A DNA stretch of 8,395 nt from Methanosarcinaceae archaeon (GCA_030594665.1 JAUVET010000050.1:1-8395); one strand, 5' to 3'. Positions 1-5,554 are shown, numbered from the stretch's first letter. The notes: a model not told the origin generated them from the letters alone. A program made the numbers and translations.

Positions 1-399
1 TAATAGTTCTACAATATTAGTTGCTGCATGTGACATGTTTTTACCAGATTTAATATAATTTTGATCAATTCGATAACGCCATAAATGGCATTCGTTAGAC
101 CTGATAAATAGGATGTCTTCTATGATATATCTTGCGCATAACCAAAAAAACAAACATTGCAACAACCGCCATCGGCACCACGTTTCACCACCACGGATCT
201 ACAAAATACATAGCAAACAATGTCAGAATAACTCAAAACCAATATCCATTGGTGTTCGCTTAAGAAATGAATCATGATAAATACCATACATTTACGGAAC
301 CTATTCAAAAATGTGTGAATGGTAAAAGCAACAACATGGACTAACTTGTAGATTTAATTGCAGTATTTGTTCAGGTGGTTTTAATGCCGACACGAACTG

Positions 400-430
400 C
401 CGCAGGCGGCGTATTCCAAACATTATAAAA
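400..430 (-). repeat. Inverted-repeat copy A (partner at 722-752)
   Basis: The reverse complement of this 31-base segment matches 722-752 at 27 of 31 positions, and all four differences are transitions. The shared core runs TTTTATAAT, then TTTGGAAT, then GCCGCCT, then CGG. The GC-rich end is itself a tiny palindrome (CCGC/GCGG at 400-409). The match weakens beyond the GC-rich end. Confidence 0.75.
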
Positions 431-539
431 TGTATCTGAATATCGCATTTGTTCGGCAAGTGCGTCGTTGACAGTTATGTTGTGGTGTAGGTGGTTTAAC
501 AAGTTCAAGATAAAAACGGTGCTACCGCATGCACGTAGC

Positions 540-551
540 GCGGCACATTCC
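540..551 (-). repeat. Short third copy of the GGAATGTGCCGC repeat
   Basis: The reverse complement reads GGAATGTGCCGC, identical over 12 bases to 735-746. Allowing one extra base, the match continues into CTACG. The AT-rich half present in the other two copies is missing, so this looks like a truncated member of the same family. Confidence 0.55.
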
Positions 552-697
552 CACAACACTGATGCGAACGATATGGATGTTTTCTCGATATTTCAACTTA
601 TAATATGAATGCAGCATAGCGTTTTCACATACAAATGTTATTACAAATGTTTAGATTTTTATAACTTCCCCGACAGTCACATATATATTACAATTCT

Positions 698-715
698 GGT
701 CAATCCGGCCAATCC
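698..715 (+). repeat. Two-copy 9-bp direct repeat GGYCAATCC
   Basis: GGTCAATCC is followed directly by GGCCAATCC, then by AATC, as if a third unit began. It lies just upstream of the inverted-repeat copy at 722-752 and may belong to the same repeated element. Function unknown. Confidence 0.5.
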
Positions 716-721
716 AATCTT

Positions 722-752
722 TTTTATAATATTTGGAATGTGCCGCCTACGG
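722..752 (+). repeat. Inverted-repeat copy B (partner at 400-430)
   Basis: This segment matches the reverse complement of 400-430 at 27 of 31 positions. It contains a small hairpin, CCGCC-TAC-GGCGG at 743-755. With copy A it encloses about 290 bp that encode no recognisable protein, so the pair could be the ends of a miniature element or two independent insertions of a dispersed repeat in opposite orientation. Confidence 0.75.
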
Positions 753-862
753 CGGGTTGTTGCGCGGGGTTTAGTCATTTGGGCTGTGTATCGAGTTGCA
801 TCTGTCAAAAAACATTCAAACAAGCCAATATAATTCCTTAACCGAACACCAATGAACCAATA

Positions 863-1363
863 TCAAACAAGGCGCACAAACCCAATATCAGGAGAATATA
901 TCTCCCCCATCCTGAGCAATCCTTCAAGTATCTTCTCAAACCTATCAGCGTCAATGCCATGATCCAATGCACGCATTTTTAATACTTCAATTTCAAGCGC
1001 ACCGTCAGCAGACCTTATAATATCAATAATAGTTTTTTGTGCATTCCTTTTTGGTCTGTTTTCATTTTCATTTTCATATTTATTTTTGTATTTATATTTG
1101 GTTTTGGACATATCCCGTTCATCCACAAATCCCATCTCTGGCAGATTGGTATCAACACGTTCCCCATGCATCCGGGCCTGAAATTGCGTGCGGGCTAATA
1201 TCGCTTCTTCAAGAATATCGGAAGTATATAATATCCTGAGTTTATTTATCTTAAGAGTAGCGCCGCAATTTTGGCATTTCGTTGTCGCTGTGCCATACTC
1301 AACTATCTGGGAATGGACTCGACATTTGGGACAGGCTATAACGGCATATTTTGGAATCGGCAT
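863..1363 (-). CDS. Zinc-ribbon/winged-helix protein (DUF5817-like)
   Basis: 166 residues; no specific function is known to me. The N-terminus is a zinc ribbon: Cys11-x2-Cys14 and Cys30-x2-Cys33 would bind one zinc. A helical segment (about 49-66, SDILEEAILARTQFQAR) follows, as in archaeal DUF5817-type proteins. The C-terminal part (about 109-166) reads like the small winged-helix domain at the end of archaeal MCM helicases (GEIYSPDIGFVRLV wing), so DNA or protein binding is plausible. Between them, residues 87-102 are a Lys/Tyr/Asn/Glu-rich linker encoded by hexanucleotide repeats. The ATG at 1363 has no clear Shine-Dalgarno sequence but lies 27 nt from the centre of a TATA box, consistent with a leaderless mRNA. 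It is divergent from the acetyltransferase gene. The zinc ribbon is certain from the motif; the family name and the winged helix are from memory of the families. Confidence 0.85.
   Translation of the reverse strand: MPIPKYAVIACPKCRVHSQIVEYGTATTKCQNCGATLKINKLRILYTSDILEEAILARTQFQARMHGERVDTNLPEMGFVDERDMSKTKYKYKNKYENENENRPKRNAQKTIIDIIRSADGALEIEVLKMRALDHGIDADRFEKILEGLLRMGEIYSPDIGFVRLV
1059..1076 (-). repeat. In-frame hexanucleotide repeat (TTTTCA)3
   Basis: Three exact TTTTCA units on the plus strand encode alternating Glu-Asn (E97-N102) in the minus-strand zinc-ribbon gene. A degenerate extension to about 1107 (TTTGTATTTATATTTGG) encodes the Lys/Tyr part of the same linker. Units are a multiple of three, so copy-number change would lengthen or shorten the linker without breaking the frame. 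Confidence 0.8.
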
Positions 1364-1385
1364 TGTTTAATTCCATATCCGATTA

Positions 1386-1393
1386 TCTATAAA
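1386..1393 (-). promoter_or_regulatory. TATA box for the zinc-ribbon gene
   Basis: The minus strand reads TTTATAGA, centred about 27 nt upstream of the ATG at 1363. This is the usual archaeal distance between TATA centre and transcription start, so the mRNA probably starts at or next to the start codon. Confidence 0.5.
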
Positions 1394-1416
1394 TAACCTG
1401 TCAAACAATGGTTGTG

Positions 1417-1424
1417 TTTTATAT
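1417..1424 (+). promoter_or_regulatory. TATA box for the acetyltransferase gene
   Basis: TTTTATAT sits about 54 nt upstream of the ATG at 1475. This predicts a transcription start near 1447 and a leader of about 28 nt that includes the GAGG ribosome-binding sequence. It lies back to back with the minus-strand promoter in a 111-bp divergent intergenic region. Confidence 0.45.
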
Positions 1425-1466
1425 CTATAATTGCAGGCCCAAAATGAGATGAAAATTGAAGGAAAT

Positions 1467-1470
1467 GAGG
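1467..1470 (+). promoter_or_regulatory. Shine-Dalgarno GAGG of the acetyltransferase gene
   Basis: GAGG ends four bases before ATG 1475 and only one base before the in-frame TTG at 1472. The spacing favours the ATG as the true start. Confidence 0.45.
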
Positions 1471-1474
1471 GTTG

Positions 1475-1894
1475 ATGATACGAAATGTTGCTGAATCCGA
1501 CCTATCCGCAATAGTGGATATCGAAAATCGATCATTTAGTGGCCCATGGCCCCGCTTTTTGTTCAAGTCACACCTGGGACATCCGGGGTTTGTGTTGTAC
1601 GAGCAAGATGGCATCATAAAAGGATATGTTATCGCGGACATTATCGACTTCAGGGTGCATATCGGGAGCATTGCGATGCATCCGAAATATCTACGGTGCG
1701 GGATAGGAACTAAACTTATTGACTGGTGTATCGGTTTTGGTAAAATACATGGTGCATCCACCATCACTCTTGAGGTGCGGGAAAAGAACCGCAATGTGCA
1801 GATGTTCTACCTCAATAACGGATTCAAGGTCATTGGGGTCGTAACTGGTTATTACATCGACGATAATGCGGTCGCTATGTACAGGGATATTTGA
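1475..1894 (+). CDS. rimI: RimI-like N-alpha-acetyltransferase (GNAT family)
   Basis: 139 residues from ATG 1475; an in-frame TTG one codon earlier is too close to the GAGG ribosome site. Compact single-domain GNAT fold. The acetyl-CoA pyrophosphate loop is R74-C-G-I-G78 after the strand HIGSIAMHP (62-70). Motif B is LEVREKNRNVQMFYLNNGF (99-117). Glu100 and Tyr112 have the spacing of the catalytic pair Glu103/Tyr115 of bacterial RimI, and the ending GYY...DNAVAMYRDI (125-139) is typical of RimI and archaeal Ard1/NAT. The protein should transfer acetyl from acetyl-CoA to protein N-termini (in bacteria ribosomal protein S18; in archaea a broader substrate range) in the cytoplasm. It converges on the prenyltransferase homologue, with 13 bp between their ends. 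The GNAT call is firm; N-terminal rather than lysine acetylation is inferred from similarity to RimI. Confidence 0.88.
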   Translation: MIRNVAESDLSAIVDIENRSFSGPWPRFLFKSHLGHPGFVLYEQDGIIKGYVIADIIDFRVHIGSIAMHPKYLRCGIGTKLIDWCIGFGKIHGASTITLEVREKNRNVQMFYLNNGFKVIGVVTGYYIDDNAVAMYRDI

Positions 1895-1907
1895 TAAAAA
1901 TGGTCCT

Positions 1908-2573
1908 TTATTTCCCAAACCTGCGCTGTCGTTTTTGAAAATCACGGATGAACCTCAAAAAATCAATCTTCCTGACATCGCACCAGTTGACATCTGTGAA
2001 ATATAGCTCCGAATAAACGGACTGCCATATCAAAAAATCCGACAGGTGTTTACCGCCTGCACGGATGACAATATCAGGTTCATGCCTGACCATCAAATGC
2101 GACTCGATCATACTCTCATCAATATTATCCGTTTTGACCTTGCCGGATTTAACATCTGCCAATACAGATCTCACTGCATTTGTGATCTCGTCCCTGCCAC
2201 TAAAACCCACAAAAATATGAACCAAAGGCGATGAACCTTCACGTTTAGCATTCAAATTCCCGTGTTCATCGTATATAAAAAATCCAACCTCTTCAGGGAT
2301 TTTTGAAAAAACGATCTGCAATCGATCAATTATATTTACGACCATTTCAGTTTTGAGCTCTTTTTCAGCATCAAGTATGTCAATATGAATAGTGATAATA
2401 TCTATACCCAGTTTCTTGCACCAGGTTATAAATGAACTCAATTTTGATTCACCATCACGATTTAAAACATCGTTTTCCGCAAGTACCAGTGTCACATGTT
2501 TTGGAATACCTACGGCTGTTTTTTTAATCTTGTCCAATAAATATTTCTCATAGAGTGCGGTGATTATATTCAT
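1908..2573 (-). CDS. Degenerate cis-prenyltransferase (UppS-family) homologue
   Basis: 221 residues from ATG 2573; an in-frame TTG at 2591 would add six residues but has little support. The C-terminal half carries the family signature: GRDEI (126-130), DIVIRAGG (167-174), FLIWQSVYSELYFTD (180-194, with metal-ligand-type Glu189), WCD (196-198) and the RRFG ending (217-220, the RxG motif). The N-terminal half is divergent: where active enzymes have HxxxxMDGN, this reads HVTLVLAEN (26-34), so the catalytic Asp is Ala32. The FSTEN motif is absent. After GG the usual E-x-R-I-S is K-H-L-S, with the diphosphate-binding Arg (E. coli Arg200) deleted. Active relatives extend prenyl diphosphates in cis to make dolichyl/undecaprenyl carriers. 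This protein is more likely the non-catalytic partner of a heteromeric enzyme, like NgBR/Nus1 in eukaryotes. It lies 23 bp after ychF on the same strand, probably cotranscribed. Confidence 0.85.
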   Translation of the reverse strand: MNIITALYEKYLLDKIKKTAVGIPKHVTLVLAENDVLNRDGESKLSSFITWCKKLGIDIITIHIDILDAEKELKTEMVVNIIDRLQIVFSKIPEEVGFFIYDEHGNLNAKREGSSPLVHIFVGFSGRDEITNAVRSVLADVKSGKVKTDNIDESMIESHLMVRHEPDIVIRAGGKHLSDFLIWQSVYSELYFTDVNWCDVRKIDFLRFIRDFQKRQRRFGK

Positions 2574-2596
2574 ACTGACCCGGATCTGCAAATTAC

Positions 2597-3778
2597 CTAC
2601 TTGGCAGTTGAAACGATCTTGATGACATCACCATTGTTAAGCTCGTGCTTTTCACCAAGGCGCATTTTTGTCCTGCCATCCACAGCATACAAAAACCGGT
2701 CGCCGATATCCGAATGCACCATATATGCAAGATCATGGGCATTTGAACCTTTTTTCATAAGGAATGCATCCGGCAACATGCGGTCATTCTTATCGATCCA
2801 TTTCCCCTCATCTTCAACCGGATACACGACAATAAGATCTAAAAGTTCGAACACTGCCCTGTTGATGCATTCCTGTATCCCGCTTCCACCGGCGTCTTTT
2901 ATGAGTGTGCGTACACTTTCAAGCCCTATCTTCTGCGCATCTGAAAGTTTATCAGAAACTATAGTAAAATCTGAATCGCCTGGGATGTATGAGATTGCAC
3001 CACTTTTTGCTGCTGATCTTAGTGCCAGTTCTGCTGCTGCACTTGTTGGCACAACTATTATATCAAGACCTTTGAGATTCCCAATATTTTCTTTTGGTGC
3101 AATGTCAGACTTGTTTGCGGCAATGATCAATGGTTTACTGATCGCACGAATTGCATCGCAGAGTATAACAAGGTCATCGTCTTCCCATTTCACATGATCT
3201 GTCAACAGGTTGCAGTTTCTCTGTGCAATGTGAACCTGTTCACTGTCCACACCTGCACCTGCAAGCTGGTCTGCTATCACATGCTCAAGCTGGAGTCCTT
3301 CTGCCTGTATCTTTCGGGATAGTTTCGTCCAATTGCGTTTCAGTATCCCAACCATCCACATTGTAATCTCATGATTCAAAAAATCGACATCATCCAGTGG
3401 ATCATGGCTTCCAATGTCAACAGGATTGCCTTCGATATCCGTGCCGCCAGAAGCATCGATGACATGGATGATCGCCTGTGCCTGCCGCAGTTCATCTAAA
3501 AATGTATTTCCAAGACCGCGTCCCGCATGTGCATCCGGCACAAGTCCTGCAACATCGATTATCTCAATTGGAACAAAACGAATACCTTCATTGCAATTGC
3601 CGCATCTTTTGTCCTTTTCTGCACATGGACAGTCGGTACGTATGTACGCCACACCGCGATTGGCATTTATGGTTGTAAACGGATAATTTGCGATCTCCAC
3701 ATCCGACAATGTCACAGATTTGAAAAAAGTGGACTTTCCTGAGTTTGGTTTGCCTGCAAGGCCTATGGTCATTGACAT
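2597..3778 (-). CDS. ychF: YchF/OBG-family GTP-binding protein (archaeal type)
   Basis: 393 residues, normal length for the archaeal branch. G domain: P-loop G9-KPNSGKST17, switch-II DVAG (75-78) followed by LVPDAHAGRGLGN, and G4 motif N222-K-S-D225. The NKxD motif is the GTP-selective form; bacterial YchF and human OLA1 have NxxE and prefer ATP, so the archaeal branch probably uses GTP. A helical insert occupies about 135-195. A TGS domain (about 316-391, ending GDVIKIVSTAK) closes the protein. Cys50, Cys52, Cys59 and Cys62 form a CxC-x6-CxxC cluster within the G domain that could bind zinc or respond to redox state. The family acts in the cytoplasm in translation-associated or stress roles that are not fully settled. 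ATG 3778 is chosen; ATG 3772 two codons later is also possible. It is first of a probable two-gene unit with the prenyltransferase homologue. Confidence 0.93.
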   Translation of the reverse strand: MSMTIGLAGKPNSGKSTFFKSVTLSDVEIANYPFTTINANRGVAYIRTDCPCAEKDKRCGNCNEGIRFVPIEIIDVAGLVPDAHAGRGLGNTFLDELRQAQAIIHVIDASGGTDIEGNPVDIGSHDPLDDVDFLNHEITMWMVGILKRNWTKLSRKIQAEGLQLEHVIADQLAGAGVDSEQVHIAQRNCNLLTDHVKWEDDDLVILCDAIRAISKPLIIAANKSDIAPKENIGNLKGLDIIVVPTSAAAELALRSAAKSGAISYIPGDSDFTIVSDKLSDAQKIGLESVRTLIKDAGGSGIQECINRAVFELLDLIVVYPVEDEGKWIDKNDRMLPDAFLMKKGSNAHDLAYMVHSDIGDRFLYAVDGRTKMRLGEKHELNNGDVIKIVSTAK

Positions 3779-3846
3779 GATTTAGTAAATACAGTTGTTC
3801 CATTTAATGTTTATTGATTTATGAGGAAGTTGCTTGGAATACTATA

Positions 3847-3856
3847 TTTTTATAAG
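3847..3856 (-). promoter_or_regulatory. TATA box upstream of ychF
   Basis: The minus strand reads CTTATAAAAA, the best TATA-like sequence in the 111-bp gap between the surface-protein gene and ychF. It predicts a start near 3824 and a leader of about 45 nt. A weaker ATTAAATG box lies 27 nt upstream of the ATG, so a leaderless transcript cannot be excluded. Confidence 0.4.
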
Positions 3857-3889
3857 TAAAAGAGATATTAAAAATCGCTAAACAAATAC

Positions 3890-4744
3890 TTACCTTTTGT
3901 GCTCACCTTCATATTTCATTGAACTTTGTTCAATATCATCTCGCATCTTTTCCAGTTTTTTCTTGATAATATAGTAGTTCACAAGAACGATTGCCGCACC
4001 AAATGCAAGGATACTGCCTACGATCAATAGCGTTTTTGGTGCTGAATTCGGATAAAATTTCACCATAATGGATCTTGGCATAGGTATATCTTCATGTTCA
4101 TACCAAATTAGAGTCTCCCGTTCTTTATTATCGAGATATGTTTCATCAGGTTGTGGTCTGGCAATCCCGATCAATGAATTCCCTGTGGTATAACCTGCCG
4201 GCAGGATAAACCGCACGATGGATGGGGATGTTGGAATGTATATGAAATCCTGTCCGTTTTGCATTGAAATTGTGTATGTCACAAATCCTGTGATGGTTTC
4301 ATTAAATTTCAGGTATGTATGTTTTTGTCCACGAATTACATCTTTTGAAATGGTATAACCGATGTCAGATGCCCTGTTTGCGTGTGAATAACTGTTAAAC
4401 ACTTCGATCGATGCATTTGTTGTATTCGCATTGTCGGCGATTATGACAATGTTGGCCAGTGGCTCCTGATTTGAACTCATCTCATCAATAGGGATAATAT
4501 CGATGAGAGTAGTGTTCACAAGCATGTGAACTACCCTGACACCTGTATCCTTTAACAGGTAAAAGGTAGTTGTATTTACAACAAGATCACCATTTGCACT
4601 CTGGTTTATGAAAACATCAAATTCATAGGCGGAGATGTCCGCACTGTTCGAATTATCCCCGACCGGCACAAGTTCGTCAATGCACCCTGCCGAAGTGGTT
4701 GCAAAAATAAGGATTAACAGTGTAAGTATTATCGCGTTTTTCAT
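3890..4744 (-). CDS. Putative surface lipoprotein with C-terminal membrane anchor
   Basis: 284 residues; the family is not certain (the architecture resembles archaeal DUF5803). Residues 1-20 are a hydrophobic signal sequence ending in SAG-C21, a lipobox-like site, so the protein is probably exported and may be lipid-modified on Cys21. Residues about 36-235 look like an extracellular beta-rich domain with six Asn-x-Ser/Thr sequons (N47, N57, N77, N107, N110, N148), consistent with archaeal N-glycosylation. A single transmembrane helix spans about 237-260, followed by KKK and a charged, probably coiled cytoplasmic tail of about 24 residues ending KYEGEHKR. If both anchors are used, the domain is tethered at both ends. 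The ATG at 4744 has an AGGT ribosome site five bases upstream. The upstream region contains two units of the 34-bp tandem repeat. No enzymatic motif seen; the role is unknown. Confidence 0.8.
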   Translation of the reverse strand: MKNAIILTLLILIFATTSAGCIDELVPVGDNSNSADISAYEFDVFINQSANGDLVVNTTTFYLLKDTGVRVVHMLVNTTLIDIIPIDEMSSNQEPLANIVIIADNANTTNASIEVFNSYSHANRASDIGYTISKDVIRGQKHTYLKFNETITGFVTYTISMQNGQDFIYIPTSPSIVRFILPAGYTTGNSLIGIARPQPDETYLDNKERETLIWYEHEDIPMPRSIMVKFYPNSAPKTLLIVGSILAFGAAIVLVNYYIIKKKLEKMRDDIEQSSMKYEGEHKR

Positions 4745-4748
4745 TGTG

Positions 4749-4752
4749 ACCT
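4749..4752 (-). promoter_or_regulatory. Shine-Dalgarno AGGT of the surface-protein gene
   Basis: The minus strand reads TATAGGTCACA-ATG. AGGT is four to five bases from the start, supporting ATG 4744. Confidence 0.4.
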
Positions 4753-4812
4753 ATAAGTGATCGTGTCTTAAATCAAGTTTTCGCCAAACTACCCTTCTCT
4801 TATTCCTAATAG

Positions 4813-4926
4813 CAACTTTGTTCTATTGACCCTTGACACCTATTGACAATTTTGTTCTATTGACCCTTGACACTAATTGACAACTTTGTTCTATTGGCCC
4901 TTGACACTTATTGACAACTTTGTTCT
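4813..4926. repeat. 34-bp tandem repeat (three units plus a partial)
   Basis: Units at 4813-4846, 4847-4880 and 4881-4914 each begin CAAYTTTGTTCTATTGRC and continue CCTTGACAC, three variable bases, TTGA. A fourth, partial copy at 4915-4926 (CAACTTTGTTCT) then diverges into the coding body of the ArsR-like gene. Units differ at only a few positions. Because 34 is not a multiple of three, each unit is in a different frame; the third unit supplies the stop codon of the minus-strand gene. Each unit contains the direct pair TTGACAC/TTGACAA. The array fills most of the gap between the regulator gene and the downstream surface-protein gene. Confidence 0.92.
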
Positions 4927-5409
4927 GGTGACTGGCACCAGTTTTTTCCACTCCACCATAGCATCATCTTCAAATACACAATCCTCAACCATTTGTTCCG
5001 ATATCTTCCCATCCACCTCATATACATAGAATCCTTCTTCACCATCTGTTGATATCACAATATCCTGATTTCCAACCCTTTTGACCTCAACAGCAGAAAC
5101 ACTTTTTAGAATATCCAACAAATTTGTCCCTTTTTCAACCTCGATCCTTTTTGTTGGTGCAAAACAGTCCAGTGAATTGTAGATATTTTTGGTATTGATG
5201 CTCAAAACATGTGTTCTACCAAATTTCTTTCGTTCGATAAGGTCCGCATCTTCCAGTATCCGGACATGCTTGGCAGCAACCGGTACCGATATATTCAATT
5301 CCCTTGCCAGTCCTGATATGTGCAGATCGCCTTCAGCAAGTCTCTCAAGCATGCTCAATCGAGTGTCGCTTCCTATTGCTTTGAATATTTTATTATCTAT
5401 ATGGCTCAT
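4891..5409 (-). CDS. ArsR-family winged-helix transcriptional regulator
   Basis: 172 residues from ATG 5409. An in-frame TTG at 5460 would add 17 residues, but a TATA box lies 27 nt upstream of ATG 5409, which suggests a leaderless mRNA and the shorter form. Residues 5-72 are an ArsR-type winged helix: IFKAIGSDTRLSMLERL, the helix-turn-helix ISGLARELNISVPVAAKHVRIL (31-52), then the wing IERKKFGRTHVLSI. The metal-binding ELCVCDL motif of arsenic sensors is absent, so no metal-sensing role is claimed. The C-terminal part (about 85-160) is a separate beta-rich domain with VVISTDGEEGFYVYEVDG-like sequence (actual DIVISTDGEEGFYVYEVDG at 116-134), possibly for ligand binding or dimerisation. The last 11 residues (R162-Q172) come from the 34-bp tandem repeat. 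It is monocistronic or followed on the same strand by the surface-protein gene. The DNA-binding call is firm; target and signal are unknown. Confidence 0.88.
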   Translation of the reverse strand: MSHIDNKIFKAIGSDTRLSMLERLAEGDLHISGLARELNISVPVAAKHVRILEDADLIERKKFGRTHVLSINTKNIYNSLDCFAPTKRIEVEKGTNLLDILKSVSAVEVKRVGNQDIVISTDGEEGFYVYEVDGKISEQMVEDCVFEDDAMVEWKKLVPVTRTKLSISVKGQ

Positions 5410-5431
5410 AATTGTTATCTTAAACCTCGAT

Positions 5432-5440
5432 AGATATAAG
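5432..5440 (-). promoter_or_regulatory. TATA box for the ArsR-type regulator
   Basis: The minus strand reads CTTATATCT, preceded by a purine-rich GGAACAA that could act as the BRE. Its centre is 27 nt from ATG 5409, which fits a leaderless transcript and decides the start. Confidence 0.5.
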
Positions 5441-5507
5441 TTGTTCCATCTGTTTTGCAAGACTTTTTAATTTATTCTGGGTAAAATGAATCATGGCAAA
5501 AATATTC

Positions 5508-5554
5508 ACCGCAGAGGACACTCACCTCCGTAGGAGGTGAGTGTCCTCCGTGGT
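5508..5554. repeat. Near-perfect palindrome, 16-bp perfect arms with 3-nt loop
   Basis: Arms 5514-5529 (GAGGACACTCACCTCC) and 5533-5548 are exact reverse complements around GTA. Pairing continues outward to 5508/5554 with one mismatch and one G-T pair. It lies about 100 bp after the recQ stop. On the minus strand it is followed within about 10 bases by a TTTTT run, so it could also end the recQ transcript. The outer arm (CCGCAGAGGACAC) resembles copies at 8208-8220 and 8263-8277, so it is probably a dispersed repeat rather than only a terminator. Confidence 0.85.

Larger units (their letters stand above)
1..862. other. Gene-free AT-rich stretch with short inverted repeats
   Basis: No open frame here has a recognisable protein signature. 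The frames that exist (about 60-75 codons) have compositions rich in Cys, Trp, His and Phe, typical of random translation. What the stretch does hold is a set of related short repeats (400-430, 540-551, 722-752) and a small 9-bp direct repeat at 698-715. On the minus strand an unstarted frame is open from 198 to the left edge. It could be the tail of a decayed gene, but I recognise no family in it. The likeliest reading is intergenic or degenerated mobile or repetitive DNA. Confidence 0.6.

Noticed and set aside
1..198. Minus-strand frame open from 198 to the left edge
   Set aside because: It has no start codon until near the edge, the composition is Trp/Cys-rich in the upstream half, and no family is recognised. 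It could be a decayed gene, but this cannot be supported.
120..308. 62-codon minus-strand frame
   Set aside because: Cys/Phe/Val-rich translation without a recognisable domain, ribosome site or promoter; length expected by chance in AT-rich DNA.
371..559. 62-codon minus-strand frame
   Set aside because: Its two ends are formed by copies of the GGAATGTGCCGC repeat, so the frame is better explained as repeat sequence than as a protein gene.
609..833. 74-codon plus-strand frame
   Set aside because: It runs through the 9-bp direct repeat and the inverted repeat, has no Shine-Dalgarno sequence, and its translation has no domain character.
2601..3197. 198-codon plus-strand frame opposite ychF
   Set aside because: It is antisense to a gene with all G-domain and TGS motifs intact; Ser-rich shadow translation only.
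4813..4926. CRISPR array
   Set aside because: Units are contiguous 34-bp tandem copies with no spacers, so this is a minisatellite-type repeat.
4891..5409. Metal-sensing ArsR/SmtB repressor
   Set aside because: The fold is ArsR-like, but the ELCVCDL cysteine motif is missing and no metal-resistance gene is nearby.
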